A stretch of DNA of 64,000 nucleotides from Hymenobacter sp. GOD-10R (GCF_035609205.1 NZ_CP141184.1:5091001-5155000); one strand, 5' to 3'. Numbered from the stretch's first letter, positions 23,275-32,246 are shown. The notes: generated from the sequence alone by a model not told the origin. Numbers and translations are program-made.

Positions 23275-24639
23275 TTATCCTTTATAGAACATCCACTTAC
23301 CTAGCTCTTTGTAGGTCACTTTCTTTCCGTACATCAGTACGCCTACGCGGTAGATGCGCGCAGCTACCCACACCGTACCAATAAAGCCTGCTATCAGCAG
23401 CACCACAGACAACCCTAGCTGCCAGAGCGGCACGCCAAACGGCAGCCGAATGACCATGGCAATGGGCGAGGTAAACGGAATCATCGACATCCAAAAGGCA
23501 ATCGGGCCATCAGGGTTGCGCAGGATAACGGACACGCCAATGAGGTAGCTGAGAATGAGCGGCAGCGTGACAGGAAACATAAACTGCTGCGTGTCCGTCT
23601 GGTCGTCTACGGCCGCACCAATTGCCCCAAATAGTGCTCCGTACAACAGGTAACCACCCAGGAAGTAAATTAGAAAGCCTCCTAGGATCATCCCGATTGG
23701 CAAATCCCGTAAGGCACCGAATATAGCCGAGCGTCCATCTACTACGGCTGCTTCGGGTTGCTGGCTAGCTTCTGCTTGCGCAACTCGTTTGTCGTCATTA
23801 CTAGCCCCTGCTCTTGTAGCTAGCGTTGTGGTTGGACGAGCATTGTCACTGCCAAATACTGCCGAGCCAACAATAGAGCTAGCTCCGAATGATAGAACGG
23901 CCCACAACACAAACTGGGTTAGGCCCACGGCAGCAATGCCCACAATCTTGCCCATCATCAGGTCGAAGGGCCGCACCGATGACAGCATTACTTCCATAAT
24001 ACGGTTCGACTTCTCCTCTCCTACGCCCCGCATAATCTGCACGCCGTAGATAAAGATGAACATGTAGATGAGCAGCGCCAGTACGTACGCCGCGCCGGTT
24101 GTCGCCATGGTATCGCTGCTTTTTTCCTGGCCTTTCTCGTCCAGGGCCACCGTCGTGAGCGACACGCGCGAGCGAAGCTGGTCAAGTTGCTCCTGCGTCA
24201 GCCCCGACTTCTGCATCTTCATCTCCGATAAGGCTTTATTCAGCGCATTCTCAACGGCGCGCTGCTTGCGCATGCTCACGTTGCCTTTAGCAAACAGCTG
24301 AATACCTTGCGGATTCTGCACATCTAGGTTCGCCGGCAAGTAAAGCAGACCCGCATGCTCCGATTTCTGGAAGCTCTGCTTGGCTTCGGCCAAGGTACCG
24401 GCTGCGGGCAGAAATAAGAGCTGCTCAGTAGTAGGCAGCTTGCTTGTCAGACCTAGGTTGGTGTCGTCGCGCACCTCAACTACATCCACCGAGTTGTCGT
24501 CGGACTTAGCCAGCTTGGCCACGAAGGCGAAAACCCCAGCCATCAGCAACGGCACCAAGAGGGTTAGCACCACGAAGCTTTTTTTGCGAACTCGGGTCAG
24601 GTATTCGCGTTGGGCGATAAGCCAAAATTTGTAGTTCAT
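23275..24639 (-). CDS. ABC-2 type transporter permease (NatB/YhaP-like)
   Basis: This 454-residue membrane component has one helix near the N-terminus (VLTLLVPLLMAGVFAFVAKL), a large extracytoplasmic domain (about residues 45-190) and a cluster of at least five helices afterwards. These include AYVLALLIYMFIFIYGVQIM followed by MRGVGEEKSNRIMEVMLSSV, the conserved coupling segment of the NatB type. A charged low-complexity insert (ARPTTTLATRAGASNDDKRV) lies between two helices. It pairs with the ATPase gene just upstream. The substrate is unknown; NatAB members export Na+ or other small compounds, but the assignment rests on topology only. Confidence 0.88.
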   Translation of the reverse strand: MNYKFWLIAQREYLTRVRKKSFVVLTLLVPLLMAGVFAFVAKLAKSDDNSVDVVEVRDDTNLGLTSKLPTTEQLLFLPAAGTLAEAKQSFQKSEHAGLLYLPANLDVQNPQGIQLFAKGNVSMRKQRAVENALNKALSEMKMQKSGLTQEQLDQLRSRVSLTTVALDEKGQEKSSDTMATTGAAYVLALLIYMFIFIYGVQIMRGVGEEKSNRIMEVMLSSVRPFDLMMGKIVGIAAVGLTQFVLWAVLSFGASSIVGSAVFGSDNARPTTTLATRAGASNDDKRVAQAEASQQPEAAVVDGRSAIFGALRDLPIGMILGGFLIYFLGGYLLYGALFGAIGAAVDDQTDTQQFMFPVTLPLILSYLIGVSVILRNPDGPIAFWMSMIPFTSPIAMVIRLPFGVPLWQLGLSVVLLIAGFIGTVWVAARIYRVGVLMYGKKVTYKELGKWMFYKG

Positions 24640-24740
24640 GTTTTTTTAAATCAAGATCAATAAGGGTTGGAGCAATTACTCTACTGAGTCTACCAAACTG
24701 TCCGAAGGCGGTAAGCCAAGCAGCACAGCTAGTTGCTCGT

Positions 24741-25682
24741 CTATTGGCTAACTTCCTCTACCAGCGACTCCGGCATGGTCTCCTGCACGCGCCGAATAAA
24801 GATTTCGTTGATGCTAGGTATTTGCTCGCGGAAGGCGTGTACCTCCACGTTATTGATCAGATAGCGCAGCAAGTCGTTGGGCGTGGTACCCGCGTGCAGC
24901 CGAATTCGGTCGTAGAAAAAGCCATTTTCGCGCTCCTTGTGTTCAATCACCTCAAAATCAGGATGCATTACCATCAGGCGCCCTTTGCCTTCTACCTCGT
25001 AGGTATTGGTTTTGAACGTGTCTTTGATTTGCCGCACGGGTCCGTCGAGCACTTTGCGCGAACGGTTGATCAGGGCAATGTTGTCGCACATTTCCTCCAC
25101 CGATTCCATGCGGTGCGTGGAGAAAATAATCGTGGCGCCTTGCTCGCGCAAGTTGATAATCTCGTCTTTGATGAGGTTAGCATTGATTGGGTCGAAGCCT
25201 GAGAACGGCTCATCCAGAATGATCAAGCTAGGTTCGTGCAGCACTGTGGCAATGAACTGCACCTTCTGCTGCATGCCTTTGCTCAGGTCTTCCACAAACT
25301 TATTCGACCACGGCTTCAGATCTAGCCGCTCTAGCCACCCCTTGATGCGCTGCACAGCATCTGCCCGACTGAGCCCCCGAAGTCGGGCTAGGTAGAGTAG
25401 TTGCTCGCCTACCTTCATCTTCTTATAGAGTCCGCGCTCCTCGGGCAGGTAGCCGATTTGGGCGATGTGGCTCGGGTTCAGCTTCTCACCCCGGAACCGG
25501 ATTTCGCCGGAATCAGCGCCTGTAATCTGGGTGATGATGCGGATGAGCGAAGTCTTACCGGCGCCGTTTGGCCCGAGCAGGCCGAAGATGCTGCGTTCCG
25601 GAATTTCGAGGCTGACGCCACTAAGAGCAACGTGCGCAGAATAGGCCTTGCGCACGTCGATAGCTTGTAAGATTGCGGTCAC
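24741..25682 (-). CDS. ABC transporter ATP-binding protein (NatA-like)
   Basis: This 313-residue ATPase partners the permease 101 bases downstream. Walker A is GPNGAGKTS (about residues 38-46), the signature is LSKGMQQKVQF, Walker B is LIILDEPFSGFDP and the H-loop is FSTHRMESVEEM. The ~80-residue C-terminal extension after the H-loop is common in the NatA/DrrA group. The start is GTG at 25682; no ATG is available nearby. A TAAAGGTA stretch (TACCTTTA on the coding strand) 23 bases upstream resembles the -7 box with one mismatch. Confidence 0.92.
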   Translation of the reverse strand: MTAILQAIDVRKAYSAHVALSGVSLEIPERSIFGLLGPNGAGKTSLIRIITQITGADSGEIRFRGEKLNPSHIAQIGYLPEERGLYKKMKVGEQLLYLARLRGLSRADAVQRIKGWLERLDLKPWSNKFVEDLSKGMQQKVQFIATVLHEPSLIILDEPFSGFDPINANLIKDEIINLREQGATIIFSTHRMESVEEMCDNIALINRSRKVLDGPVRQIKDTFKTNTYEVEGKGRLMVMHPDFEVIEHKERENGFFYDRIRLHAGTTPNDLLRYLINNVEVHAFREQIPSINEIFIRRVQETMPESLVEEVSQ

Positions 25683-25806
25683 GGGGAGAGATAAAATGAT
25701 GAAGCTAAAGGTAGAGAGTTCGGCCGCACGAAGCTGAAGAATTCAACTGAAAGGTAGAACGGCAGGGATAAACGGGCGAAAAGCTGGTCTGAACAGATGA
25801 AAAAGG

Positions 25807-26463
25807 CTAATGCTTCTCATCGGCCAGCTCACGCAGAGCGGCATCCATTTGGTCAAGGTACTGGCCATACTGACGCTGCTGCTTTATCTTCCCAACCCGC
25901 AGTAAGCCGATAATCAGTCCTACGCACACGACAGTGCCCACTATCCATGCTAGTACATGCTGTCTCCAGTGCGGGGTAGTAGGATCAAGCAACTCTTGCA
26001 CTGACCCACGATTTGCGTATAGGAAGGATCCGATAACGGCGGTTAACAATCCTACGGCCATTAGGCGAGCGGTGAGTAGCAGCTGGCGCAGCTTAGCTGA
26101 AGTAGTTTTCAGTTGCTGATAGAGGTTGGCACTGTTTACCTCCATTGCTCGCATCAACTGCCAACGCTGCAGCAGCACGAACAGTAGAAATGCCACTACT
26201 CCTCCCATCAAAATTAATAGTGGATAGCGCGATTCACTTTTAGAGCCGAACGGCTCAACAGTCCGGAGGAAGTTAAACACGTTCAGCAGTAATATTGAGA
26301 TAATAAGGAGATTGCCACGACGAATGTTGGCTTTCAGTTGAGCAATAGGCTCTTGGGTACGTTGCTGTAGCATAGTGTGCAAAAGTTGTTCGGTGGATTC
26401 AGGGGAAGGCATTGAGCCGGATGGCTGTTGCTGCCAGCGGCGGCGAAGGTCATCGAGTTCCAT
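25807..26463 (-). CDS. Polytopic membrane protein partner of the ECF sigma factor
   Basis: This 218-residue protein begins with a short cytoplasmic part (MELDDLRRRWQQQ) of the type I associate with proteins encoded after Bacteroidota ECF sigma genes. Four hydrophobic helices are visible, roughly residues 50-69, 80-99, 128-150 and 169-190. It overlaps the sigma gene stop by one base (TGATG), so translation is likely coupled. A function as an anti-sigma factor is inferred from position only: the zinc-binding anti-sigma motif is absent and the topology is unlike single-helix anti-sigma proteins. Confidence 0.75.
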   Translation of the reverse strand: MELDDLRRRWQQQPSGSMPSPESTEQLLHTMLQQRTQEPIAQLKANIRRGNLLIISILLLNVFNFLRTVEPFGSKSESRYPLLILMGGVVAFLLFVLLQRWQLMRAMEVNSANLYQQLKTTSAKLRQLLLTARLMAVGLLTAVIGSFLYANRGSVQELLDPTTPHWRQHVLAWIVGTVVCVGLIIGLLRVGKIKQQRQYGQYLDQMDAALRELADEKH

Positions 26464-26960
26464 CAGGCGATTTGGGTAAGTAATTGGCGAAGCTTGTCTT
26501 GCACGCGGTGCATTTTCACGCGCACGTTATTTTGGGTGATGCCGAGGATGTCGGCTATTTCCTCATAGCTGCGGTCTTCGAGGTAAAGCAGCACGAAGGC
26601 CTTCTCCACATCCGATAGCCGTCCGATAGCTCGGTGAAGTTGCGCTAAGTCGTCGGCGTCGGGCCCAGAATCGAGCGACAAGGCTAGGTCAGGGGTGTCT
26701 GTACCCAACCGATTGATAGCAGGTTTGCGGGTGCGCTGCCGCAAATCAGAAATGGCCACGTTCAGCGCCACTCGATAAAGCCACGTACTGATTTTCGCAC
26801 GCGGTTCGTAGTGCGGATACGCTCGCCAGAGTTGTAATATAATCTCTTGGTACAAGTCCTGCCGATCATCAGTACCTTGACAATACAGCTTGCACACGCG
26901 CTGAATCAGCGCGTGATGCGCATTGATTAAGGCAATAAATTCTGCTGATTGAGGCTGCAA
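26463..26960 (-). CDS. ECF-type RNA polymerase sigma factor
   Basis: This 165-residue sigma-70 family factor has region 2 (DLYQEIILQLWRAYPHYEPR then STWLYRVALNVA) and region 4 (VEKAFVLLYLEDRSYEEIAD then ILGITQNNVRVKMHRVQDKL) with the short linker typical of ECF members. The start is a TTG at 26960; no in-frame ATG occurs upstream before the helical region. The gene is separated from dnaJ by a gap holding a palindrome pair and a terminator. The coupled membrane protein suggests control by an envelope signal, but the regulon is unknown. Confidence 0.92.
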   Translation of the reverse strand: MQPQSAEFIALINAHHALIQRVCKLYCQGTDDRQDLYQEIILQLWRAYPHYEPRAKISTWLYRVALNVAISDLRQRTRKPAINRLGTDTPDLALSLDSGPDADDLAQLHRAIGRLSDVEKAFVLLYLEDRSYEEIADILGITQNNVRVKMHRVQDKLRQLLTQIA

Positions 26961-27064
26961 GGCGTGGCGTTCAAGATTTACACAGCATGAATCGCTAACC
27001 TAGCTTTTGCATTACAGAAATCGATAAAGATTTTTTCGACCAACTTTCTCAATGGCCAATTGAA

Positions 27065-27172
27065 CGTCCTTTCGACCAGCGGGAGAAATTTCGCGTGCCA
27101 TACTAACTCTAATCGACAGGTCACTACCACACAACGACAGCACGCGAGATTTCTCCCGTGGTCGAAAGGACG
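27065..27172. repeat. Long inverted repeat (GTCCTTTCGACCA family)
   Basis: Arms 27065-27098 and 27140-27172 are complementary over about 33 bases with one mismatch and one bulge; they start with CGTCCTTTCGACCA and contain GGGAGAAAT and TCGCGTGC. The loop is about 41 bases. It lies between dnaJ and the ECF sigma gene (both minus strand) and would form a long hairpin. Confidence 0.9.
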
Positions 27173-27191
27173 GCCTAATTGAAGTCATCTT

Positions 27192-27228
27192 AAAACAAAA
27201 ACGCCCATCCTCAAAGAGGACGGGCGTT
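27192..27228 (-). terminator. Rho-independent terminator after dnaJ
   Basis: The stem AACGCCCATCCTC with GAGGACGGGCGTT (one mismatch, AAA loop) is followed on the minus strand by TTTTTGTTTT. Confidence 0.8.
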
Positions 27229-27251
27229 CAACACAAGAGAGTAATTTATTC

Positions 27252-28394
27252 TTACTGGAAGTACTCCTTCACTTTTTCAAAGAAGCCCTTCTCGTTTTTG
27301 CCAGGGTTCGGTGTGAAATTCTGGGCATTGCGCAGTTTTTCGAGCAACTCGCGCTCTTCCCCACTCACGTTCTTTGGCGTCCAGACATTGATGTGGATGA
27401 GTTGGTCGCCGCGGCCGTAGCCGTTGATGTCCTTAATACCCTTACCACGCAAACGCAAAATCTTGCCGGGCTGGGTACCAGGCTCTACTTTGATCTTTAC
27501 TTTTCCTTCGATGGTCGGCACTTCGACGCTAGCACCTAGGGCCGCATCTACGAAGGAAATATATTGATCGAACATGATGTTGTTGCCGTCGCGCTTCAAG
27601 AACTCGTGCGGCTCCTCCTCGATCTGGATGAGCAGGTCGCCGGGCACGCCGCCGCGCTCGGGGTAGTTGCCTTTGCCACCCATCGAAAGGGTCATCTCGT
27701 CTACCACACCGGCTGGAATGTTGATCGGGATGATTTCCTCCTGGAGTTGGCGGCCTTCACCGTGGCACACATCGCACTTCTGACTCACGATTTTGCCTTC
27801 GCCGTTACAGGTCGGGCAAGTCGACGAGCTAACCATCTGGCCAAGCATGGTATTTACCACACGCTTCACTTGGCCTTGACCATGGCATGTACCGCACTCT
27901 TTTACTTCCGTGCCGTTTTTGGCGCCAGTGCCCGAGCAAGTGTTACACGCTACATAGCGCTTCACCTTGATCTTCTTCTCAACACCGTTGGCAATTTCCT
28001 CTAGATCAAGTTTGAGCTTGATGCGCAGGTTGGAGCCTTTCTTCACGCGTCGACCACCAGCCGAACGGCCTTGGCCACCGAAGAAACCCTCGAAGCCACC
28101 ACCGCCGAAGATGTCGCCGAATTGTGAGAAAATATCCTCCATATTCGGACCGCCACCACTAGCGCCACCCATACCCTGGTGACCAAATCGGTCGTAGCGG
28201 GCACGCTTGTCGTTGTCCGACAGTACTTCATACGCTTCGGCCGCTTCCTTGAACTTCTCTTCGGCCGTTGGGTCATCAGGGTTTTTATCGGGGTGATACT
28301 TGATGGCTACTTTGCGGTAGGCCTTCTTAATCTCATCCCCGGCCGCGGTTTTCGCCACGCCCAGCACCTCATAGTAATCTCGCTTCGTTGCCAT
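27252..28394 (-). CDS. dnaJ: Molecular chaperone DnaJ
   Basis: The ATG at 28394 ([20 protein letters not shown]) gives the canonical J-domain start; upstream in-frame sequence lies in a repeat-like gap. The J-domain has HPD in KYHPDKN, followed by a Gly/Phe-rich region. There are four CxxCxGxG zinc motifs: [24 protein letters not shown] and CDVCHGEG. The C-terminal substrate-binding domains complete a 380-residue class I Hsp40. It stimulates DnaK with GrpE, whose gene lies just upstream in the same direction. It ends at a hairpin terminator. Confidence 0.97.
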   Translation of the reverse strand: MATKRDYYEVLGVAKTAAGDEIKKAYRKVAIKYHPDKNPDDPTAEEKFKEAAEAYEVLSDNDKRARYDRFGHQGMGGASGGGPNMEDIFSQFGDIFGGGGFEGFFGGQGRSAGGRRVKKGSNLRIKLKLDLEEIANGVEKKIKVKRYVACNTCSGTGAKNGTEVKECGTCHGQGQVKRVVNTMLGQMVSSSTCPTCNGEGKIVSQKCDVCHGEGRQLQEEIIPINIPAGVVDEMTLSMGGKGNYPERGGVPGDLLIQIEEEPHEFLKRDGNNIMFDQYISFVDAALGASVEVPTIEGKVKIKVEPGTQPGKILRLRGKGIKDINGYGRGDQLIHINVWTPKNVSGEERELLEKLRNAQNFTPNPGKNEKGFFEKVKEYFQ

Positions 28395-28415
28395 TGTTCT
28401 CCTCAGTACAGAGTA

Positions 28416-28504
28416 TTTTGTATTGAGTATTGAGTGCTGTTGACTGATTTTGTAGCAAAAGCTAGAAGGCATCGCCTACCCTAGCTCACTACTCAATACC
28501 AACT
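28416..28504. repeat. Inverted TATTGAGT repeats in the grpE-dnaJ gap
   Basis: GTATTGAGTATTGAGT occurs near 28419-28434, and its inverted relatives ACTCAATACC and ACTCAATACT near 28491-28513. They could form a weak hairpin between grpE and dnaJ. The copies are imperfect and A/T-rich. Confidence 0.45.
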
Positions 28505-28512
28505 ACTCAATA

Positions 28513-29070
28513 CTAGCTCCCTAGCACCACTTTCGCGTGGCGAATGACCTTATCACCTAGGTAATAGCCTTTTTCCACCTCATCAACTACCTTGCCTTTC
28601 AGCTCGTCTGAGGGAGCCGGAATCTGGGTAATTGCCTCGTGCAGATCAGGATCGAAAGCTCCGCCCTTCGTCTCCATCGGGGTGAGGCCCTTTTGCTGGA
28701 GCGTTTTGAGCAGCTTGTTGTAGATTATATCTACGCTCTCACGCACGACATTCACGTCTTCGGAAGACTGTGTGTGGGTGCGGGCGCGTTCAAAGTCATC
28801 AATTATTGGCAGCATCACCTGCATCAACTCTTGGTTTGCCGTTTTGAACAAATCCTGACGTTCCTTGGCAGTGCGGCGCTTGTAGTTATCAAACTCAGCC
28901 GCCAAACGCAAGTACTTGTCTTTCAGTTCAGCTAGCTCGGCGTCCGTTTTAGTGGCTTCTGCTTGAGGAGCGCCGCCATCAGCGGCTTCGGTATCGGTCA
29001 TTTCGCCAGCTACGTGGTCGGTATCGGCAGTCAGGTTGTCGTCCTGGGGTACGTTGTTCTCGTCAGCCAT
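28513..29070 (-). CDS. grpE: Nucleotide exchange factor GrpE
   Basis: I place the start at the ATG 29070 (MADENNVPQDDN), which gives a typical acidic disordered N-terminus; a GTG start at 29103 adding MKNPFRRFFDK remains possible. Then comes a long helix (about residues 45-100, LAELKDKYLRLAAEFDNYKR), followed by the compact beta domain with GGAFDPDLHEAITQ and the final GYYLGDKVIRHAKVVLG. It releases ADP from DnaK. About 185 residues, normal length. The gene leads dnaJ in the same direction. Confidence 0.93.
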   Translation of the reverse strand: MADENNVPQDDNLTADTDHVAGEMTDTEAADGGAPQAEATKTDAELAELKDKYLRLAAEFDNYKRRTAKERQDLFKTANQELMQVMLPIIDDFERARTHTQSSEDVNVVRESVDIIYNKLLKTLQQKGLTPMETKGGAFDPDLHEAITQIPAPSDELKGKVVDEVEKGYYLGDKVIRHAKVVLGS

Positions 29071-29271
29071 TTTATCAAAAAATCGTCGAAACGGGTTTTT
29101 CACTGAATTTAAGCCAGTTGGCAGGGGTGTGAGGGCAAGGAGTTTGCCAAAGGCTAGGTTGCTGCCATTGTGGCACGGAAACTTGCAACCTAGGTACTTA
29201 GTTCAAACTATGAGAGCGGAAGGTGGCATCTTTCTACTAAGTGCCTAGTGACGATACAACTAACCAGTAGA

Positions 29272-29607
29272 ATGACAATCCTCCTTACCCGCGACCCAGT
29301 AGCATCAAGCGATGACTTACTTGAACACCGCTTTATCGTACCCAGCAACATCACGCTAGCTGACATTCTACAAATCGTACTTGCTCAACGTTATCTAGCT
29401 ACTATTGCGGGTGGCAAGGCTACTTGGGTGGCTCACTTACAAGAGAAGCCAATAGCGGTGCTAGCGCAACAATGGCAACAACCAGTGTTATTGTCGGATC
29501 AGCTTCCGCTTTTGGATAATACAGACCTAATACGGCTGCATTTACGCTACTATAACCAGCAGGACCCGGAGGAAGTACTTTCTCGTTTGCGGTCAAGCCG
29601 AGGATAG
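29272..29607 (+). CDS. Hypothetical small protein
   Basis: This 111-residue frame starts at ATG 29272; a start 8 codons upstream is also possible. It sits between grpE and obgE, which both run the other way. Composition and codon use look coding: DLLEHRFIVPSNITLADILQ and LLDNTDLIRLHLRYYNQQD are regular amphipathic stretches, and a gene-like frame fills the whole gap. No signal peptide, membrane helix or family motif is seen. It ends 3 bases before the obgE stop on the other strand, a tight convergent arrangement. I do not recognise a family. Confidence 0.6.
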   Translation: MTILLTRDPVASSDDLLEHRFIVPSNITLADILQIVLAQRYLATIAGGKATWVAHLQEKPIAVLAQQWQQPVLLSDQLPLLDNTDLIRLHLRYYNQQDPEEVLSRLRSSRG

Positions 29608-29610
29608 CAG

Positions 29611-30603
29611 TTACTCGTGCAGTGCCTTCCAGATCATATCTTTCAGCGGCTGAATATTCTTGTTGGTCAAGCTCGAAATAAAGACGCTAGGCACATCCTG
29701 CGGCAGCGTTTCTCGCATCTCGGCTTCTAGCTCGTCGTCAATCAAGTCGGACTTTGTGATGGCTAGCAATCGGCGCTTTTCTAGCAACTCCGGATTGAAT
29801 TGCTCCAGCTCGCTGATCAGCACTTGGTACTCAGCGGCAATGTCGTCGCTGTCGGCGGCAATCATAAACAACAAGATGGAGTTACGCTCGATGTGCTTGA
29901 GGAAGCGTGTACCTAGGCCACGACCTTCGGCTGCGCCCTCGATGATACCCGGAATGTCGGCCATCACGAATGACTTATAGTCGCGATAGGCTACGACCCC
30001 TAGGTTTGGCACTAGCGTGGTGAAGGCGTAATCCGCAATCTTCGGTTTGGCGGCTGATACCACGGAGAGCAGCGTGCTTTTGCCCGCATTCGGGAAGCCG
30101 ACCAAACCTACGTCAGCTAGCAGCTTTAGCTCCAGCACTACCCACTCTTCAATGCCAGGCTCACCGGGCTGAGCGTATTGTGGGGCTTGGTTTGTAGCGC
30201 TTTTGAAGTGGTCGTTGCCGAGGCCACCGCGGCCGCCGGGGGTCAAAATTATGCGCTGGCCGTGCTCGGTGATTTCTACCTTCTTCTCGCCGGCTTCGGC
30301 GTCGCGAGCGATGGTACCTAGCGGGACGTGCAGAATCACGTCTTCCCCCTGGGCGCCCGTGCGCAAGTTTTCGCCGCCACCCTGCCCGTGGCCAGCAATA
30401 ATGTGCTTCTGGTATTGCAGGTGCAGCAACGTCCAGAGCTGCGAGTCACCTTCTAAGATGATGTGGCCGCCGCGGCCGCCATCGCCGCCATCAGGGCCAC
30501 CATTTGGTAGGCCTTTGGCGCGAAAGAAATGGTGCGAACCGGCGCCACCCCGCCCCGAGCGGCAGCAGATCTTGACGTAATCGATAAAGTTATTAGAAGC
30601 CAC
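29611..30603 (-). CDS. obgE: GTPase ObgE/CgtA
   Basis: This 330-residue essential GTPase is linked to 50S ribosome maturation. The Gly-rich Obg fold covers about residues 1-158 ([29 protein letters not shown]). The G domain has G1 GFPNAGKS, G2/G3 region [10 protein letters not shown] and [17 protein letters not shown]4 TKSD and G5 SSL. The start codon is GTG at 30603. It follows adk in the same direction with a long hairpin between them, and hpt lies beyond adk, a conserved order in this phylum. Confidence 0.95.
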   Translation of the reverse strand: MASNNFIDYVKICCRSGRGGAGSHHFFRAKGLPNGGPDGGDGGRGGHIILEGDSQLWTLLHLQYQKHIIAGHGQGGGENLRTGAQGEDVILHVPLGTIARDAEAGEKKVEITEHGQRIILTPGGRGGLGNDHFKSATNQAPQYAQPGEPGIEEWVVLELKLLADVGLVGFPNAGKSTLLSVVSAAKPKIADYAFTTLVPNLGVVAYRDYKSFVMADIPGIIEGAAEGRGLGTRFLKHIERNSILLFMIAADSDDIAAEYQVLISELEQFNPELLEKRRLLAITKSDLIDDELEAEMRETLPQDVPSVFISSLTNKNIQPLKDMIWKALHE

Positions 30604-30733
30604 TTTTGGAAGTGTTGAGTTTTGAAGATTTGAGGCTAAGGTGCTATTCTGAGCTACGGAAGTAGCCCGAGTCGAAGGCTAAGCTACATACTCAGACTTC
30701 TCACCTAGCTTTTTCTGACCGGGCTAAAAACGG

Positions 30734-30831
30734 CTGTCATCCTGACGAAGGAAGGACCTTATCAGGCCAAAACGAGTTGTTAGTAACAACCGTTCTCACG
30801 TGATAAGGTCCTTCCTTCGTCAGGATGACAG
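30734..30831. repeat. Perfect 31-bp inverted repeat between adk and obgE
   Basis: Arms 30734-30764 and 30801-30831 are perfectly complementary over 31 bases around a 36-base loop. They begin CTGTCATCCTGACGAAGGAA and contain GGACCTTATCA. The TGTCATCCTGA edge and the AAGGACCTT core resemble the repeat after recN, so it is probably a sister family. Confidence 0.95.
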
Positions 30832-30855
30832 GTTTATGCGGTTATGGCCGCAAAG

Positions 30856-31482
30856 TTACGCTTTTACTTCGTCAGTAGCTTCCTGGCTATCCGTGACGGA
30901 TGTTGCGGGCTGGTGCTTGTTGATCACTTCACAGATCTGCTGGAAGATGTCATCGATTGGGCCAATACCGTTCAACGAGTGAAATTTCCCTTGTTCAGCA
31001 TAGTAACCAGCAACTTGCGCGGTTTCGGTGTTGTACACCGTTACGCGGCGACGAATCTTGGTTTCGTCTTGGTCATCGGGGCGGCCGCTGGTTTTGCCTC
31101 GCTCCAGCAGGCGCTTCACGAGTTCTTCCTCGGCTACTTCCAGCGCAATCATGCAGGAGATACCTGTGTCGTAGCGCTGCGTTAATGCGTCGAGCGCTTC
31201 GGCTTGGGCAACAGTACGCGGGAAACCGTCGAAGATGAAGCCATTCGCCTGTGTATTGTTAGCTAATTGGCTTTCAATCATGCCAATTACAACTTCATCG
31301 GGCACTAGTAAGCCTTCGTCCATCAGGCGCTTGGCACGCAAACCTAGCTCAGTACCTTGCGCAATCTGAGAACGCAGCAAGTCACCCGTCGACAGATGCA
31401 CTAAGTTATAACGAGCAATCAGGTTCTGGCTTTGCGTTCCTTTACCGGCACCAGGAGGGCCGAAGAGCACGATATTCAACAT
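30856..31482 (-). CDS. adk: Adenylate kinase
   Basis: This 208-residue enzyme interconverts ATP + AMP and 2 ADP. The P-loop is GPPGAGKG (residues 8-15). The AMP-binding region has LVHLSTGDLLRSQIAQG, and DGFPRTVAQAE is the family signature. The lid segment (LLERGKTSGRPDDQDETKIR) has no zinc-binding cysteines, so it is the zinc-free type. Length is normal. It lies 103 bases downstream of the hpt stop, in the same direction. Confidence 0.96.
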   Translation of the reverse strand: MLNIVLFGPPGAGKGTQSQNLIARYNLVHLSTGDLLRSQIAQGTELGLRAKRLMDEGLLVPDEVVIGMIESQLANNTQANGFIFDGFPRTVAQAEALDALTQRYDTGISCMIALEVAEEELVKRLLERGKTSGRPDDQDETKIRRRVTVYNTETAQVAGYYAEQGKFHSLNGIGPIDDIFQQICEVINKHQPATSVTDSQEATDEVKA

Positions 31483-31585
31483 AATAGTAAAAAGTTGCGC
31501 GAGAGAAAGTGGGCTGGCTTGTGAAGATACTAAAACTACCGCAATCGGATTTCTACGAAAAGGGCGTTATCCTGTACGATGTTAC

Positions 31586-32125
31586 CTACAGGACCTTATA
31601 GACGTCTGGGTAGTTGCGGCCTAGCCCATCGTAATCTAGACCATAGCCTACAATAAATTCGTTGGGCAGCTCAATACCGATATAACGCAGATCGAGCGTA
31701 TGCTGCAAGCATTCGGGCTTTGTGAAGAGCGTAGCAACCTCCAAGGAGGCGGGTTGCTTGGATCTCAGTTGTTGAAGCAACTCTTGCATGGTATGCCCCG
31801 TGTCAACGATGTCTTCCACCACAATAACATGGCGCCCCGATACGTCCTCCTGCAACCCCATGATTTCCTTCACTTCCCCGGTGCTGGCAGTGCCTTGGTA
31901 AGAGGCTACCCGAATGAAAGTTACTTCACAATCAATGGTCATTTCCTTCATCAGGTCGGCGGCGAACATGAAGGAGCCATTCAATACGACCAGAAATAGC
32001 GGACACTGACCAGCATAATCTTGGTTAAGGCGTGCAGCAATTGTGCGCACAGTCTCCGATATATGAGCAGCCGGCAAGTAGGGAGTAAATTGCTTGTCGT
32101 GCAGTGAGATAGTAGACAGCGACAT
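31586..32125 (-). CDS. hpt: Hypoxanthine phosphoribosyltransferase
   Basis: The ATG at 32125 (MSLSTISLHDKQFTPYL) is favoured; an upstream frame to 32173 would overlap the promoter. The enzyme, about 179 residues, salvages hypoxanthine and guanine with PRPP. The PRPP loop is VVVEDIVDTGHTM, and FLVVLNGSFMFAADL is the usual flexible-loop strand. Near the C-terminus, IGIELPNEFIVGYGLDY is the base-binding segment. A TACCTTTG box lies at 32160-32167, about 35 bases upstream. The gene heads the hpt-adk-obgE run. Confidence 0.95.
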   Translation of the reverse strand: MSLSTISLHDKQFTPYLPAAHISETVRTIAARLNQDYAGQCPLFLVVLNGSFMFAADLMKEMTIDCEVTFIRVASYQGTASTGEVKEIMGLQEDVSGRHVIVVEDIVDTGHTMQELLQQLRSKQPASLEVATLFTKPECLQHTLDLRYIGIELPNEFIVGYGLDYDGLGRNYPDVYKVL

Positions 32126-32159
32126 CCGAGTTTGATTGAGACTCTGAGAATAGAGACGC

Positions 32160-32167
32160 CAAAGGTA
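32160..32167 (-). promoter_or_regulatory. -7 promoter box for hpt
   Basis: The minus strand reads TACCTTTG, an exact TAnnTTTG match, 34 bases before the hpt ATG. It also abuts the hppA terminator, so transcription of hpt probably begins anew here. Confidence 0.5.
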
Positions 32168-32170
32168 GTA

Positions 32171-32208
32171 CAAAAAAGCTGCCCCTCCGGTGCGGAAGGG
32201 CAGCTTTA
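32171..32208 (-). terminator. Rho-independent terminator after hppA
   Basis: The stem AAAGCTGCCCCTCC with GGAAGGGCAGCTTT (one mismatch) is followed on the minus strand by TTTTTTG. It lies about 40 bases past the hppA stop. Confidence 0.85.
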
Positions 32209-32246
32209 GCAGCTACCAAGCTCAGTAGCGGTAGTCGTATCTTCTT

